A stretch of 64,000 bases of DNA from Undibacterium sp. Jales W-56 (GTDB taxonomy: Bacteria > Pseudomonadota > Gammaproteobacteria > Burkholderiales > Burkholderiaceae_D), in contig NZ_JAJLQW010000001.1 of NCBI RefSeq assembly GCF_025548535.1, positions 124,001 to 188,000 on the forward strand, read 5' to 3'. Position numbers and translations under genes: made by a program. The notes under the pieces were generated by a model. That model did no database searches and was not told where the DNA came from. It saw only the letters and a program-made list of their open reading frames with translations. Every line of letters begins with the position of its first letter. Position 1 is the stretch's first letter. Shown piece after piece: positions 1-8,995 of this stretch.

Positions 1-1
1 T

Positions 2-1093
2 TTCCTGAATGCCAAAGATCCGGCGACGATCAAGGCAGCGCGCCAGGTGATTTTCGGCTGGGGTGTGGCGGCACAGCGTCTGGGTAATACGGTGTTGCAA
101 AAACTCGCGAAAAAACAAACCAAAGCGCCGCCAGCCTCGCTCGGAAAACCTGCCATCAAAGAGCAGGTGATTCACTTCATCAATAAAAAAATGCCGGGCA
201 ATCTGCCGAAGAAAACCGCGCGTGCCTTGCTGGATATCGAAGACGACAAGATCGTACCGATTATCCGCGACCCCAAGACCACCACGGCAGATACCGAAGC
301 GGTGTTTTATTTCCCGGGTTGCGGCTCCGAGCGGCTGTTCTCGCAAGTCGGTCTGGCGACCCAGGCCATGCTATGGAATGTCGGCGTGCAGACGGTGCTG
401 CCGCCGGGTTATCTGTGTTGCGGTTATCCGCAGCGCAGCGCCGGGCAATACGATAAGGCCGAGAAAATGATCACCGATAATCGCGTGCTCTTCCATCGCA
501 TGGCGAATACGCTGAATTATCTGGATATCAAAACCGTGGTGGTGTCATGCGGGACTTGCTACGATCAGTTGGCGACTTACCAGTTCGATAAAATTTTCCC
601 GGGTTGCCGCATCATCGACATTCATGAATACCTGCTGGAAAAAGGCATGAAGCTCGAAGGCGTCAGCGGTACCCGTTATATGTATCACGATCCTTGCCAC
701 ACGCCGATGAAATTGCAGGATCCTTTGAAAACCGTGAACGCATTGATCACCACGGTCGATAACGTCAAGATCGAGAAGAACGATCGCTGCTGCGGCGAAG
801 CCGGTACGCTGGCGGTATCGCGTCCGGATATTGCTACGCAAATCCGCTTCCGCAAAGAAGAGGAAATGCTCAAAGGCGCCGATAAATTGCGTGCCGACGG
901 TTTCAGCGGCGACGTCAAGATTCTGACCTCATGCCCGGCCTGTCTGCAAGGCCTGACGCGTTATGACGACGATAGCAATACCACCGCCGATTACATCGTG
1001 ATCGAAATGGCCAAGCATGTACTGGGTGATAACTGGTTGCCGGAATATGTGGCGCGTGCGAATAACGGCGGTATTGAACGGGTCCTGGTGTAA
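2..1093 (+). CDS. FAD/FMN-binding oxidoreductase with Fe-S/CCG domains, C-terminal part (5' end outside window)
   Basis: The reading frame is open from the first bases of the window, so only the C-terminal ~363 residues are seen. They hold two cysteine-rich CCG blocks typical of heterodisulfide-reductase/GlpC/GlcF-type Fe-S subunits: FYFPGCGSERL followed by LCCGYP, and YHDPCHTP followed by DRCCGEAG and TSCPACLQG. In Burkholderiales such a tail normally ends a very large protein with an N-terminal DUF3683 domain and FAD-linked oxidase (glycolate/lactate dehydrogenase-like) domains; that N-terminal part is inferred, not seen. The stop codon overlaps the next start (TAATG), so it is translationally coupled to the HIT gene. 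The substrate is unknown; electron transfer from a hydroxyacid to quinone is the likeliest role. Confidence 0.8.
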   Translation, partial: FLNAKDPATIKAARQVIFGWGVAAQRLGNTVLQKLAKKQTKAPPASLGKPAIKEQVIHFINKKMPGNLPKKTARALLDIEDDKIVPIIRDPKTTTADTEAVFYFPGCGSERLFSQVGLATQAMLWNVGVQTVLPPGYLCCGYPQRSAGQYDKAEKMITDNRVLFHRMANTLNYLDIKTVVVSCGTCYDQLATYQFDKIFPGCRIIDIHEYLLEKGMKLEGVSGTRYMYHDPCHTPMKLQDPLKTVNALITTVDNVKIEKNDRCCGEAGTLAVSRPDIATQIRFRKEEEMLKGADKLRADGFSGDVKILTSCPACLQGLTRYDDDSNTTADYIVIEMAKHVLGDNWLPEYVARANNGGIERVLV

Positions 1094-1530
1094 TGACGGC
1101 ACATATAAGCGAGCGCGTTGCCGCATGTGAATTATGCGATCCGGGGCGCGGCGAAGTCATTGCGCAAACCGGAGATTGGCGGCTGATTCTGGTGGATGAT
1201 GTTCAGTACCCCGGATTTTGTCGCGTGGTCTGGAATCGGCATGTCAAAGAAATGACCGATCTGTCCGAACAAGACCGAGATACCCTGATGGCGGTAGTCT
1301 GGAAAGTAGAGCTGGTATTGCGTGAAGTAATGCAGCCGGATAAAGTCAATGTGGCTAGTTTTGGCAATGTCGTGCCGCATCTGCACTGGCATATTATCCC
1401 GCGTTATCGGGACGATGCCCATTTCCCCAGCCCGATCTGGGCGCCAGCCAGACCGGAGTGGGCTGATACCAGCGCGCGCCGCGCTTTGTTGCCACAATTG
1501 CGCGCCGCGCTGATCGCCCGTTTGCGCTAA
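1093..1530 (+). CDS. HIT family protein
   Basis: This 145-residue protein carries the histidine-triad signature HLHWHII at residues 96-102, in which the last histidine is the nucleophile for nucleotide-alpha-phosphate transfer or hydrolysis. The N-terminal CELC pair (residues 12-15) resembles the metal-binding cysteines of some HIT proteins. The family hydrolyses nucleoside phosphoramidates or dinucleoside polyphosphates; the exact substrate cannot be read here. The start overlaps the stop of the upstream oxidoreductase by one base, and the DUF971 gene follows after 99 bp. This three-gene order is common in Burkholderiales. Confidence 0.9.
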   Translation: MTAHISERVAACELCDPGRGEVIAQTGDWRLILVDDVQYPGFCRVVWNRHVKEMTDLSEQDRDTLMAVVWKVELVLREVMQPDKVNVASFGNVVPHLHWHIIPRYRDDAHFPSPIWAPARPEWADTSARRALLPQLRAALIARLR

Positions 1531-1629
1531 ACTGGCCCGCATCGGGTTTGTATTTGCCGGACTGGGTTGCCATGATTTTTTCAGCGCAGCGCAGTCAATT
1601 AAAACGCCTACCATTTTTACGGAACGACT

Positions 1630-2064
1630 ATGACCGGTACCAAACAAACCGCTCCTGCACCGATGCCAACGGCATTGAATGTGCGTACCCAATCGCGCTT
1701 GCTGGAGATTAGTTTTGACGACGGTAAAGAATTTTCTTTGCCGTTCGAAATGTTGCGCGTGTACTCGCCTTCGGCGGAAGTGCGCGGTCATGGCGCCGGA
1801 CAAGAAACCTTGCAGACCGGTAAGCGCGACGTGACTGTCACCGCATTGGAGCCGGTCGGGAATTACGCGGTCCAGCCGCATTTTTCAGATGAGCACAATA
1901 GCGGCATTTTTAGCTGGGACTATCTGTACTGGCTGGGCGAGAACCAGTCATCGCTATGGCAAGACTATATCGAACGTTTACAGGCTGCCGGATTCCCCGG
2001 CGACAGCGGGCGCGACGCACCGATGCCGGGTAAAGCCGCCGGTGCTTGCGGCCACCATCACTGA
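1630..2064 (+). CDS. DUF971 domain-containing protein
   Basis: The protein has 144 residues. Its central part (about residues 17-110) matches the DUF971 fold, also found as the N-terminal domain of gamma-butyrobetaine hydroxylase: LLEISFDDGKEFSLPFEMLR, then a conserved GNYAVQPHFSDEHNSGIFSW segment. The C-terminus ends in GACGHHH, a possible metal-binding tail. Small stand-alone DUF971 proteins are often found next to Fe-S or ubiquinone genes, and here ubiE lies 3 kb downstream beyond an inserted minus-strand pair. Function is not established. It is probably read on its own or from the upstream HIT operon. Confidence 0.8.
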   Translation: MTGTKQTAPAPMPTALNVRTQSRLLEISFDDGKEFSLPFEMLRVYSPSAEVRGHGAGQETLQTGKRDVTVTALEPVGNYAVQPHFSDEHNSGIFSWDYLYWLGENQSSLWQDYIERLQAAGFPGDSGRDAPMPGKAAGACGHHH

Positions 2065-2080
2065 TCGTGCGGTGCTGGCT

Positions 2081-2821
2081 TCACTCCAGGTCGGCGTGAT
2101 CGAAATAAATGTTGGCCTTTAAGCGGGCGCCTGATCCGGCAATTTTTTGTAAAGCCGATTGCAATTCAGTGCGGTCCGGTTGATCGATGCCGGATTTTTT
2201 GATCAGCAGGTTTTGCGTTGATGCATGCGCTGCGGTACTGATCGCAATGACATGGTCATAGTCGGGACGACTGTCGATTTCTTTCAATAAAAAGCGCTGC
2301 CGGCCGGACCCGATTTGCCGATAAGTTGCTACCTCGCTTTGATGCAGCGCAGGCGATAGCTGGCGAAAAAGCAGCGCTTGCTCGACGACCATTAGCACAT
2401 TCTTATACCTGGTTTTACCACCCTGCTCAAAATGGCCGAGCACGATATTCGCTTTGAATTGATGCAGGGCAGGGTTGGCTCCCGGCGCCAGTTGTGCGAT
2501 ATCAAACTGTTCCGGCTCTATCGTCCATAAACGCAATTTCTTTTCCAGATCTTTTTTGATCTGTGTCTCGAGTTGCCGGTTGGCCAGGCGCACTTGCAGT
2601 ACCACCTGATAATCATGCGGTGCATGAAACATCGGCAGATGCGACGCATACAGGCCTTCGCTATTACCGAACAACAGCATGCCATGCAGGCCATAAGTGG
2701 CACTCTTTGGCGCTGTGGCGCTGGATTGCGCCAGGCTGGCGGAACTCAAGCCGAGCAAACCGAGTCCGGCCAGTAATGCGATGAGAAAAGTTGCGAAGCT
2801 CGTTTTTAGTGTGCGTAACAT
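2081..2821 (-). CDS. Secreted hypothetical protein
   Basis: I do not recognise this 246-residue protein. It begins with a clear signal peptide: a basic start (MLRTLKTSF), a long hydrophobic core to about residue 28 and a probable cleavage near SLA-Q. The mature part is soluble-looking, without cysteine pairs or membrane segments. It contains LHGMLLFGNSEGLYASHLPMF and an acidic/basic middle region, so it is probably periplasmic. The start lies 13 bp after the stop of the upstream oxidoreductase on the same strand, so the two are probably co-transcribed. Its 3' end nearly meets the convergent DUF971 gene. Confidence 0.7.
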   Translation of the reverse strand: MLRTLKTSFATFLIALLAGLGLLGLSSASLAQSSATAPKSATYGLHGMLLFGNSEGLYASHLPMFHAPHDYQVVLQVRLANRQLETQIKKDLEKKLRLWTIEPEQFDIAQLAPGANPALHQFKANIVLGHFEQGGKTRYKNVLMVVEQALLFRQLSPALHQSEVATYRQIGSGRQRFLLKEIDSRPDYDHVIAISTAAHASTQNLLIKKSGIDQPDRTELQSALQKIAGSGARLKANIYFDHADLE

Positions 2822-2834
2822 GTTTGGCGTCCAT

Positions 2835-3869
2835 TCAGATTTTGACGATTAATTTACCGCGATGTTCGCCGGTGAACAGCGAGTTCAGCGCTTTGGGCAA
2901 CTGGGCAAAACCCTCGATCACGGTTTCTTCAAAGACCAGTTCACCCGCCTTGACCCAGGGCGCAACGATATGCAGCATTTCATCCATGCGATGCAAGTAA
3001 TCGCGTGCCAGAATCCCTTGTATGGTGGCTCTTTGATACAGCATGTGATGCAGCAGACGCGGGCCCATCTCAGGCACATCGAGTCCGCCGCTATACTGGC
3101 TGATTTGTCCGCAAATGACGATGCGGGCGCGCCGCTTAATCAACGGCATCACTGCATCTGTCGCCATGCCGCCGACATTATCGAAATACACATCAACGCC
3201 GCCGGTCAGATTTTGTATTGCGGCGCTTAAGCTGTCGGCATGGTCGAAGGCTTTGTAATCGATGGCCCAGTCTGCCCCCAGCACCTCGGTCAGCCATGCG
3301 CATTTGGCTGCACCGCCCGCGATGCCCAGCACGCGTGCTCCATGACGTTTGGCGAATTGCACCACCAGCGAGCCAACCGCGCCGGCCGCACCGGATACCA
3401 CCACGATTTCACCTGCATGCGGCTTGCCAGCTTCGGTCAGGCCGAACCAGGCAGTACGGCCGGGCATGCCGAGCACCCCAAGCGCGGTGCTGACCGGCGC
3501 GATCGCCGGATCGATTTTAGTCAGGGCGCTGACGTGCACGCGGGCATGGGTTTGCCAGCCGGTCATGCCGAATACCCAGTCGCCGATGCGTAATCCCGCC
3601 GTATTCGAGGCGATCACCTGAGCGACCGCGCCTGCCGTCTGCACGGTGTTCAGCGGATGCGGCTCCGGATTGTAAGTAGGTTTGGCGGACTGGTTGATGC
3701 GCATATACGGATCGACGCTGATATAGCGTGCGGCAAGCAGCACTTCGTCCCGGTCCAGGGTCGTATCGAGTCGCTGTTCTTGCAATACGTAATGCTCGGC
3801 GCCTACCAGGCCGGTAGGGTGCTGGCGATAAATCCATTGCCGGTGAAGCGTATCGAGAGGAAAGGACAT
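2835..3869 (-). CDS. NADP-dependent MDR-superfamily oxidoreductase (zinc-independent, CurA/PTGR-like)
   Basis: This 344-residue medium-chain dehydrogenase/reductase has the cofactor motif GAAGAVGSLVVQFAK near residue 165 and lacks the zinc-ligand set of alcohol dehydrogenases. The N-terminal YISVDPYMR segment and the YFDNVGG motif are typical of leukotriene-B4 dehydrogenase / prostaglandin reductase / curcumin reductase (CurA) proteins, which reduce alpha,beta-unsaturated carbonyls with NADPH. It is divergent from a LysR regulator (97 bp between starts), the usual layout for a regulator controlling its neighbour, and is followed by a secreted protein in the same direction. Substrate is not deducible. 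Confidence 0.88.
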   Translation of the reverse strand: MSFPLDTLHRQWIYRQHPTGLVGAEHYVLQEQRLDTTLDRDEVLLAARYISVDPYMRINQSAKPTYNPEPHPLNTVQTAGAVAQVIASNTAGLRIGDWVFGMTGWQTHARVHVSALTKIDPAIAPVSTALGVLGMPGRTAWFGLTEAGKPHAGEIVVVSGAAGAVGSLVVQFAKRHGARVLGIAGGAAKCAWLTEVLGADWAIDYKAFDHADSLSAAIQNLTGGVDVYFDNVGGMATDAVMPLIKRRARIVICGQISQYSGGLDVPEMGPRLLHHMLYQRATIQGILARDYLHRMDEMLHIVAPWVKAGELVFEETVIEGFAQLPKALNSLFTGEHRGKLIVKI

Positions 3870-3965
3870 GATGGGCTCATAAAAGGAAGGATGCGATGAT
3901 GGTAAACAGATTAAAATGTCTGGTAAAGCAACTTATTTTCATTTTTTATGTCCTAATTGGAAATT

Positions 3966-4937
3966 ATGAATCTGCTCGATCTACGTATTTTTGCCTGCGT
4001 GGCGCGCCATCCTTCCCTGGGAACTGCGGCGCAGGAGCTGCACCTGACGCCGTCTGCAGTGTCCAAGGCGCTGCGCCGGCTTGAGGGCGATCTGGATACA
4101 GTGCTATTCGATCGTTCTGCCAGGCAATTGGTGTTGAATGCCAGCGGCCAGCGCATGCTGGATTTTTCCCAGACGATGCTGACGCTGGCTGATCAGGCGA
4201 AAGCCGATATGATGGGCGTCCGGGCCGTGATCGATTGCCGGGTGGCAGCCCCGGCGATTTTGTTATGGCGTCATGCGCCGATGCTGGCGCAGGCCATGCA
4301 GGCATATCCTGATGGCAGCCTGAGCATGCAGACCATGTTCGAGGACGACGCCCTGGCAGCCTTGTTGCGCGGCGAAGTGAACCATGCGATCGTGACCGGC
4401 GAAGTGATCGAGGGGCGCGGCGCGCATTGGTCACCGGATTGGCGTGCGACATCGTTGGGTAGCGTCCGCCTGCAACTGGTGGCGGGGAAAAATCATCCGC
4501 TGGCGCTGAGTTTGCAGACGGGACCGTTAGCAAAGCGTGCGCACAAGCTCTCGCCACGGTCAGTATCACAGCCAGTGCTGCAGGCAAATTCTGCGCAGAT
4601 ATTGACCCACGATTTCGTCAGTCCGTCGCGCTCGCTGTTTTGCGGCGAGCGGCGCGGTAGCCGCTCCGACGGCTGGCGCGACGATCAATTGCCGCGCAAG
4701 ATACGCTATTGGATGGATGATTTGCAATTACTTCTGGCGATGGTGAAATCGGGCCGCGCTTTGGCGTATCTGCCCGATTTTGCGCTGACGGATACCGATC
4801 TGCTGCGCATCGAGGTCAGCGATTGCGCTTTCCAATGCCACGAACAGGTCTGGCTGGTGTCGAATGTTAAAAATGTACCGCGCTGGCAACAGGAACTGGC
4901 CGAATTCATGCGTGTTGCCAGCACAGAAACACCTTGA
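3966..4937 (+). CDS. LysR family transcriptional regulator
   Basis: The 323-residue protein has the N-terminal LysR winged helix-turn-helix (MNLLDLRIFACVARHPSLG, then LHLTPSAVSKALRRLE, residues 1-60) followed by a periplasmic-binding-like effector domain. I chose ATG 3966 because the family begins a few residues before this motif; an in-frame TTG at 3957 would add three residues. It is divergent from the NADP-dependent oxidoreductase and probably regulates it. The intergenic region has widely spaced AAAATG (3913-3918) and CATTTT (3940-3945) arms that could be part of a LysR site, but this is weak. Confidence 0.9.
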   Translation: MNLLDLRIFACVARHPSLGTAAQELHLTPSAVSKALRRLEGDLDTVLFDRSARQLVLNASGQRMLDFSQTMLTLADQAKADMMGVRAVIDCRVAAPAILLWRHAPMLAQAMQAYPDGSLSMQTMFEDDALAALLRGEVNHAIVTGEVIEGRGAHWSPDWRATSLGSVRLQLVAGKNHPLALSLQTGPLAKRAHKLSPRSVSQPVLQANSAQILTHDFVSPSRSLFCGERRGSRSDGWRDDQLPRKIRYWMDDLQLLLAMVKSGRALAYLPDFALTDTDLLRIEVSDCAFQCHEQVWLVSNVKNVPRWQQELAEFMRVASTETP

Positions 4938-5047
4938 GCTTGCCGTCTGGCGCACAGGTTTTTGGGCCGACTTAGGCTACAATCCGATGCAGCGAAAAAT
5001 TTAGCAGCGAATCCGCACAAAAAAGCGGAACAAAAAAGGTGATTACT

Positions 5048-5782
5048 ATGAGCAATACCACCCATTTCGGTTATACCACCGTAGAAGAAGATCAAAAAGT
5101 TCATAAAGTAGCGGAAGTATTTCACTCGGTTGCGGCCAAATACGACGTCATGAATGACCTGATGTCGGCCGGTTTGCATAGGGTATGGAAGATATTCACT
5201 ATCGTTCAGGCTGGCGTACGTCCCGGTTTTAAAGTGCTGGACATCGCGGGCGGCACAGGCGATCTGGCGAAAGAGTTCGTCAAGCAAGCCGGCAAGACCG
5301 GCGAAGTCTGGCATACCGATATCAATGAGTCGATGTTGCGGGTCGGGCGTGATCGCCTCTTGAATAAAGGCTTGATTACCCCCACCTTACTGTGCGATGC
5401 AGAAAAATTGCCGTTTCCTGACAATTATTTTGACCGTGTCAGTGTAGCGTTCGGTTTGCGCAATATGACGCACAAGGATCAGGCGCTGGCAGAAATGCAG
5501 CGTGTTTTAAAACCCGGCGGCAAGTTGCTGGTGCTGGAATTTTCCAAAGTACCGGAAATCATGCAAAGGCCTTACGACCTGTACTCGTTCAAAGTATTGC
5601 CATGGCTGGGACAGAAGATTGCGAATGATGCGGACAGTTATCGTTATCTGGCGGAATCGATACGCATGCATCCCGATCAGGAAACGCTGAAAGGCATGAT
5701 GCAGGAGGCAGGTCTGGACCGCGTCGAGTATTTCAATTTAACGGCAGGTGTGGCCGCTCTCCACACCGGAATCAAACTCTAG
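5048..5782 (+). CDS. ubiE: Ubiquinone/menaquinone biosynthesis C-methyltransferase UbiE
   Basis: This 244-residue class I SAM methyltransferase adds the C-methyl group to the benzoquinol ring in ubiquinone synthesis. The SAM-binding motif VLDIAGGTG is at residues 63-71. The N-terminal [20 protein letters not shown] and the later [17 protein letters not shown] block are UbiE hallmarks. Translation probably starts at ATG 5048, preceded by an AAGGTG ribosome-binding site; a GTG at 5039 would add three residues. A TACAAT hexamer at 4978-4983 may be the -10 box. The downstream Tim44-like, ubiJ and ubiB genes are on the same strand. Confidence 0.97.
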   Translation: MSNTTHFGYTTVEEDQKVHKVAEVFHSVAAKYDVMNDLMSAGLHRVWKIFTIVQAGVRPGFKVLDIAGGTGDLAKEFVKQAGKTGEVWHTDINESMLRVGRDRLLNKGLITPTLLCDAEKLPFPDNYFDRVSVAFGLRNMTHKDQALAEMQRVLKPGGKLLVLEFSKVPEIMQRPYDLYSFKVLPWLGQKIANDADSYRYLAESIRMHPDQETLKGMMQEAGLDRVEYFNLTAGVAALHTGIKL

Positions 5783-5793
5783 GAGTTGCAGGT

Positions 5794-6723
5794 ATGAACA
5801 AGATTTTTAATAAAGCCATTGTGTCCTTCATGCTGGTTGCCGGTGCGCTGGCCATGACGGTTTCTGACGCAGATGCCAAGCGTCTGGGCGGCGGCGGCTC
5901 AATCGGACGTCAATCGAATAATGTGTCCCGTCAGGCGGCACCTCCGGCGAATAGCCCAAACAGTAATTTCAATCAGGCGAAACCGGCGGCACCGGCAGCG
6001 GTGCCGCCCGCAGTAACGCCGCCTAAGCCAGCCAGTCCCTGGAAGGGCATAGTCGGCGGCCTGATCGGCGGTGCTTTGCTGGGCGCGATGTTCTCCCACT
6101 TCGGTCTGGGTGGTGCATTGGGCGGCGCCTTAGGCTCTATCCTGACGATTGCTTTACTGGCATTGGCGGTGATGTTCATCATCCGCTTGTTCCGTCGTAA
6201 TGCCGGTAGTAATGGCGCAGTACCGTCGGCATTTTCTCAGCCGTCGTATGCCGGTGTGCCGTCGGCGACGCCGGAAATCGGTTCACGCATAGAACCAACG
6301 CCTTCGTCATCCTTCAATGCTGCCCCGGCTGCTCCGGCCGCACCTTGGGGCGTACCGGCTGATTTCGATGTACCTGCATTTTTACGCAATTCAAAAACCT
6401 ACTTCATCCGTTTGCAGGCAGCATGGGATAAAGCGGACATCAACGACATCCGTGAATTCACCTCCCCCGAAATGTATGCCGAAATCAAGCTGCAAATTCA
6501 GGAGCGCGGCGCCAGCGCCAACGTGACCGATGTGGTGTCGATTGATGCCGAGTTACTCGGTTTGGAAACGGTTGGTAATGAGCACCTGGCCAGCGTCCGC
6601 TTCAGCGGCATGATCAAAGAAGCCGCGAATGCCCCGGCAGAAGCCTTTAATGAAGTCTGGAACTTGTCCAAGCCAGTGAATGGCCAGGGCGGTTGGGTAT
6701 TGGCAGGTATTCAGCAAGTTTGA
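5794..6723 (+). CDS. Tim44-like domain membrane protein
   Basis: The 309-residue protein has a signal-anchor or signal peptide (residues 1-28, ending SDADAKR), a Pro/Ala-rich linker, a glycine-rich hydrophobic stretch (about residues 85-133, probably one or two membrane passes) and a C-terminal Tim44-like domain (about residues 205-308, beginning FLRNSKTYFIRLQAAWD). Tim44-like domains in bacteria are membrane-associated and of uncertain function. It follows ubiE by 11 bp and a strong terminator lies just after it, so ubiE and this gene form one transcription unit. Confidence 0.85.
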   Translation: MNKIFNKAIVSFMLVAGALAMTVSDADAKRLGGGGSIGRQSNNVSRQAAPPANSPNSNFNQAKPAAPAAVPPAVTPPKPASPWKGIVGGLIGGALLGAMFSHFGLGGALGGALGSILTIALLALAVMFIIRLFRRNAGSNGAVPSAFSQPSYAGVPSATPEIGSRIEPTPSSSFNAAPAAPAAPWGVPADFDVPAFLRNSKTYFIRLQAAWDKADINDIREFTSPEMYAEIKLQIQERGASANVTDVVSIDAELLGLETVGNEHLASVRFSGMIKEAANAPAEAFNEVWNLSKPVNGQGGWVLAGIQQV

Positions 6724-6776
6724 TGTCCTGGATTAATCTCAGGCATGGTGTCTGAGATAAAATGTTAAACTGAAAA

Positions 6777-6805
6777 CCGCCCATTCCACTATGGGCGGTT
6801 TTTTT
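6777..6805 (+). terminator. Rho-independent terminator after the Tim44-like gene
   Basis: A perfect 8-bp stem CCGCCCAT / ATGGGCGG with a 6-nt loop (TCCACT), preceded by AAAA and followed by seven T. The T-run ends two bases before the ubiJ start codon, which is unusual. Confidence 0.9.
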
Positions 6806-6807
6806 AT

Positions 6808-7431
6808 ATGACCATGACACCTATTCTTCCCATCGTTCTTTTTATCAACCATTTATTGGCCCAGGAAAACTGGGCTAAAAATAAGTTGCTGCCGCACGCG
6901 GGCAAGGTCGCCTGCATCGATTTGCAGGCCTTCGCTATTCGCCTCAAAGTGAGTGCGGATGGCATGGTTGAAGCCGCTACAGCGCAGACAACGGCCAATG
7001 ACTCCGGCGATATCACGTCCGCTAAAGACCGCAGTCATGTCACTATCCGCGTCCAGCTCAGTGATTTGCCATTGATCGCACAAAATCGTGAACGGGCATT
7101 TTCTTACGTGAAGATTGAAGGCGATGCGGATTTCGCGAATACGATTTCGTATTTGAGCCAGAATCTGCGCTGGGAAGCAGAAGAAGATCTGAGCAGGCTT
7201 TTCGGTGATGTAGCGGCCGTGCGCATGGTGGCCGGCGCGAATAGCCTGATGCAGGCCGTCAAGGAATCGCATCAAAAAATACAAGAAAATCTGGCGGAAT
7301 ATTTTCTCGAAGAAAATCCCATGCTGGTACGTCCCGCCGCCGTGAATGCGATGGGATCAGAAATTAATAAATTACGTGATGATGCAGAACGTCTCATCAA
7401 GCGCTTGGAAAAACTCGAAAGGTCGCGTTGA
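6808..7431 (+). CDS. ubiJ: Ubiquinone biosynthesis accessory factor UbiJ (SCP2 domain)
   Basis: This 207-residue protein lies directly before ubiB and matches UbiJ: an N-terminal SCP2 (sterol-carrier-like) lipid-binding domain and a C-terminal coiled coil ([19 protein letters not shown]). UbiJ helps organise the soluble Ubi complex and binds isoprenoid lipids. The N-terminus ([18 protein letters not shown]) fits family members, so the start must be ATG 6808 or the in-frame ATG 6814. Neither has a ribosome-binding site, because a terminator hairpin and its T-run end at 6805. The stop overlaps the ubiB start (TGATG), indicating coupling to ubiB. Confidence 0.85.
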   Translation: MTMTPILPIVLFINHLLAQENWAKNKLLPHAGKVACIDLQAFAIRLKVSADGMVEAATAQTTANDSGDITSAKDRSHVTIRVQLSDLPLIAQNRERAFSYVKIEGDADFANTISYLSQNLRWEAEEDLSRLFGDVAAVRMVAGANSLMQAVKESHQKIQENLAEYFLEENPMLVRPAAVNAMGSEINKLRDDAERLIKRLEKLERSR

Positions 7432-8993
7432 TGTTGTTGAAATTTTTGCGTCTCTCAAAAATCATCCGTGTTGCGGTGCGCTATGGTATCGATGAGATCG
7501 CGATCTCCGGCCTGTCAGTGCCGCGTACCGCCAAATTGCTGGAAGCCTTGCTGTTCTGGCGCGATCTGTCAGCACCGCGCGGCGAGCGCCTGCGCAAGGC
7601 ATTGGAAGATTTAGGACCGATTTTTGTGAAATTCGGCCAGGTCTTGTCGACCCGCCGCGATCTGATGCCGCCGGATATTGCCGACGAGCTGGCCAAGCTA
7701 CAGGATAGAGTGCCGTCGTTTGATCCTGATCTGGCGGTTGCCCAGATTACAAGGTCGCTCGGCGCGCCGCCGGATCAGTTGTTCGCCAGTTTTGAACGTA
7801 TTCCGGTTGCTTCGGCATCGATTGCCCAGGTGCATTTTGCGACCCTGAAAGATGGTCGCGAGGTCGCCGTCAAAGTTCTGCGTCCCGGAATGAAAGAGGC
7901 GATCGATAAAGACGTCGCACTGATGCAGATTGCCGCCGGCTGGCTGGAGACTTTATGGGTTGATGGCAAGCGCCTGAAGCCGCGTGAAGTGGTGGCCGAG
8001 TTCGATAAATATTTACATGATGAACTCGACCTGATGCGCGAGGCCGCCAACGGCAGTCAGTTGCGGCGCAATTTTGCCGACTCTGATTTGTTACTGGTGC
8101 CGGAAATGTACTGGGATTATTGCTCTTCGTCAGTGATCGTGATGGAACGTATGCAGGGGATTCCGATTTCGCAAATCGACAAATTGCAAGAAGCCGGGGT
8201 CGATATGGCAAAGCTGGCGTCTGACGGCGTGACGATTTTTTTCACCCAGGTATTTCGCGATGGATTTTTCCATGCCGATATGCATCCGGGGAATATCCTG
8301 GTGTCGACGGCGCCTGCAACTTTTGGCCGGTATATCGCACTCGATTTTGGCATTGTCGGCACGCTGAATGATTTTGATAAAGACTATTTGTCGCAAAATT
8401 TTTTGGCGTTTTTCCGGCGCGATTATAAGCGTGTGGCAGAGGCGCATATCGAATCCGGATGGGCGCCGAAAGACACGCGGATCGACGAGTTGGAATCGGC
8501 GGTACGGGCTTGCTGCGAGCCGATTTTCGACCGTCCTTTAAAAGATATTTCCTTCGGTCAGGTCTTATTGCGATTATTCCAGACCTCGCGCCGCTTCAAT
8601 GTCGAGGTGCAGCCGCAACTGGTCCTGTTGCAAAAAACCTTGTTGAATATCGAAGGTCTGGGACGACAGCTCGACCCTGAGCTCGATCTCTGGAAAACCG
8701 CGAAACCGTATCTGGAACGCTGGATGAGCGATCAGGTCGGCTGGCGCGGTTTGCTGGATAAACTGAAGGCCGAAGCACCGCGCTATAGCCATATTTTTCC
8801 GCAACTGCCCCGGCTCGCGCATCAGGCGCTCAGCAGGGCCGCCGCTCCGGCTGAGAACAGCGCGATGCTGGCGGCCCTGCTGGCGGAGCAGCGCAGCACG
8901 AATAAATTGTTGCGGACAATTATTTACTTCGGTGGCGGCATGATTGCCGGTGCCTTATTGACCCAATTAACCCTGTACTTTTTGTATCTGTAA
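7431..8993 (+). CDS. ubiB: Ubiquinone biosynthesis kinase-like protein UbiB
   Basis: A 520-residue ABC1/ADCK/UbiB-family protein, an atypical kinase-like ATPase needed for ubiquinone assembly at the inner membrane. Visible hallmarks are the KFGQ motif at residues 67-70 (KxGQ), the alanine-rich loop replacement around ASASIAQVH, the invariant-lysine segment [17 protein letters not shown] and LDFGIVG. Two hydrophobic C-terminal stretches ([22 protein letters not shown]) are the membrane anchor. I chose ATG 7431, which overlaps the ubiJ stop, rather than the TTG three bases upstream. The next gene starts 2 bp after the stop. Confidence 0.97.
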   Translation: MLLKFLRLSKIIRVAVRYGIDEIAISGLSVPRTAKLLEALLFWRDLSAPRGERLRKALEDLGPIFVKFGQVLSTRRDLMPPDIADELAKLQDRVPSFDPDLAVAQITRSLGAPPDQLFASFERIPVASASIAQVHFATLKDGREVAVKVLRPGMKEAIDKDVALMQIAAGWLETLWVDGKRLKPREVVAEFDKYLHDELDLMREAANGSQLRRNFADSDLLLVPEMYWDYCSSSVIVMERMQGIPISQIDKLQEAGVDMAKLASDGVTIFFTQVFRDGFFHADMHPGNILVSTAPATFGRYIALDFGIVGTLNDFDKDYLSQNFLAFFRRDYKRVAEAHIESGWAPKDTRIDELESAVRACCEPIFDRPLKDISFGQVLLRLFQTSRRFNVEVQPQLVLLQKTLLNIEGLGRQLDPELDLWKTAKPYLERWMSDQVGWRGLLDKLKAEAPRYSHIFPQLPRLAHQALSRAAAPAENSAMLAALLAEQRSTNKLLRTIIYFGGGMIAGALLTQLTLYFLYL

Positions 8994-8995
8994 CT

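Noticed and set aside
1132-1881. A 249-codon minus-strand frame across the HIT and DUF971 genes
   Set aside because: Overlaps two well-supported plus-strand genes and matches no family.
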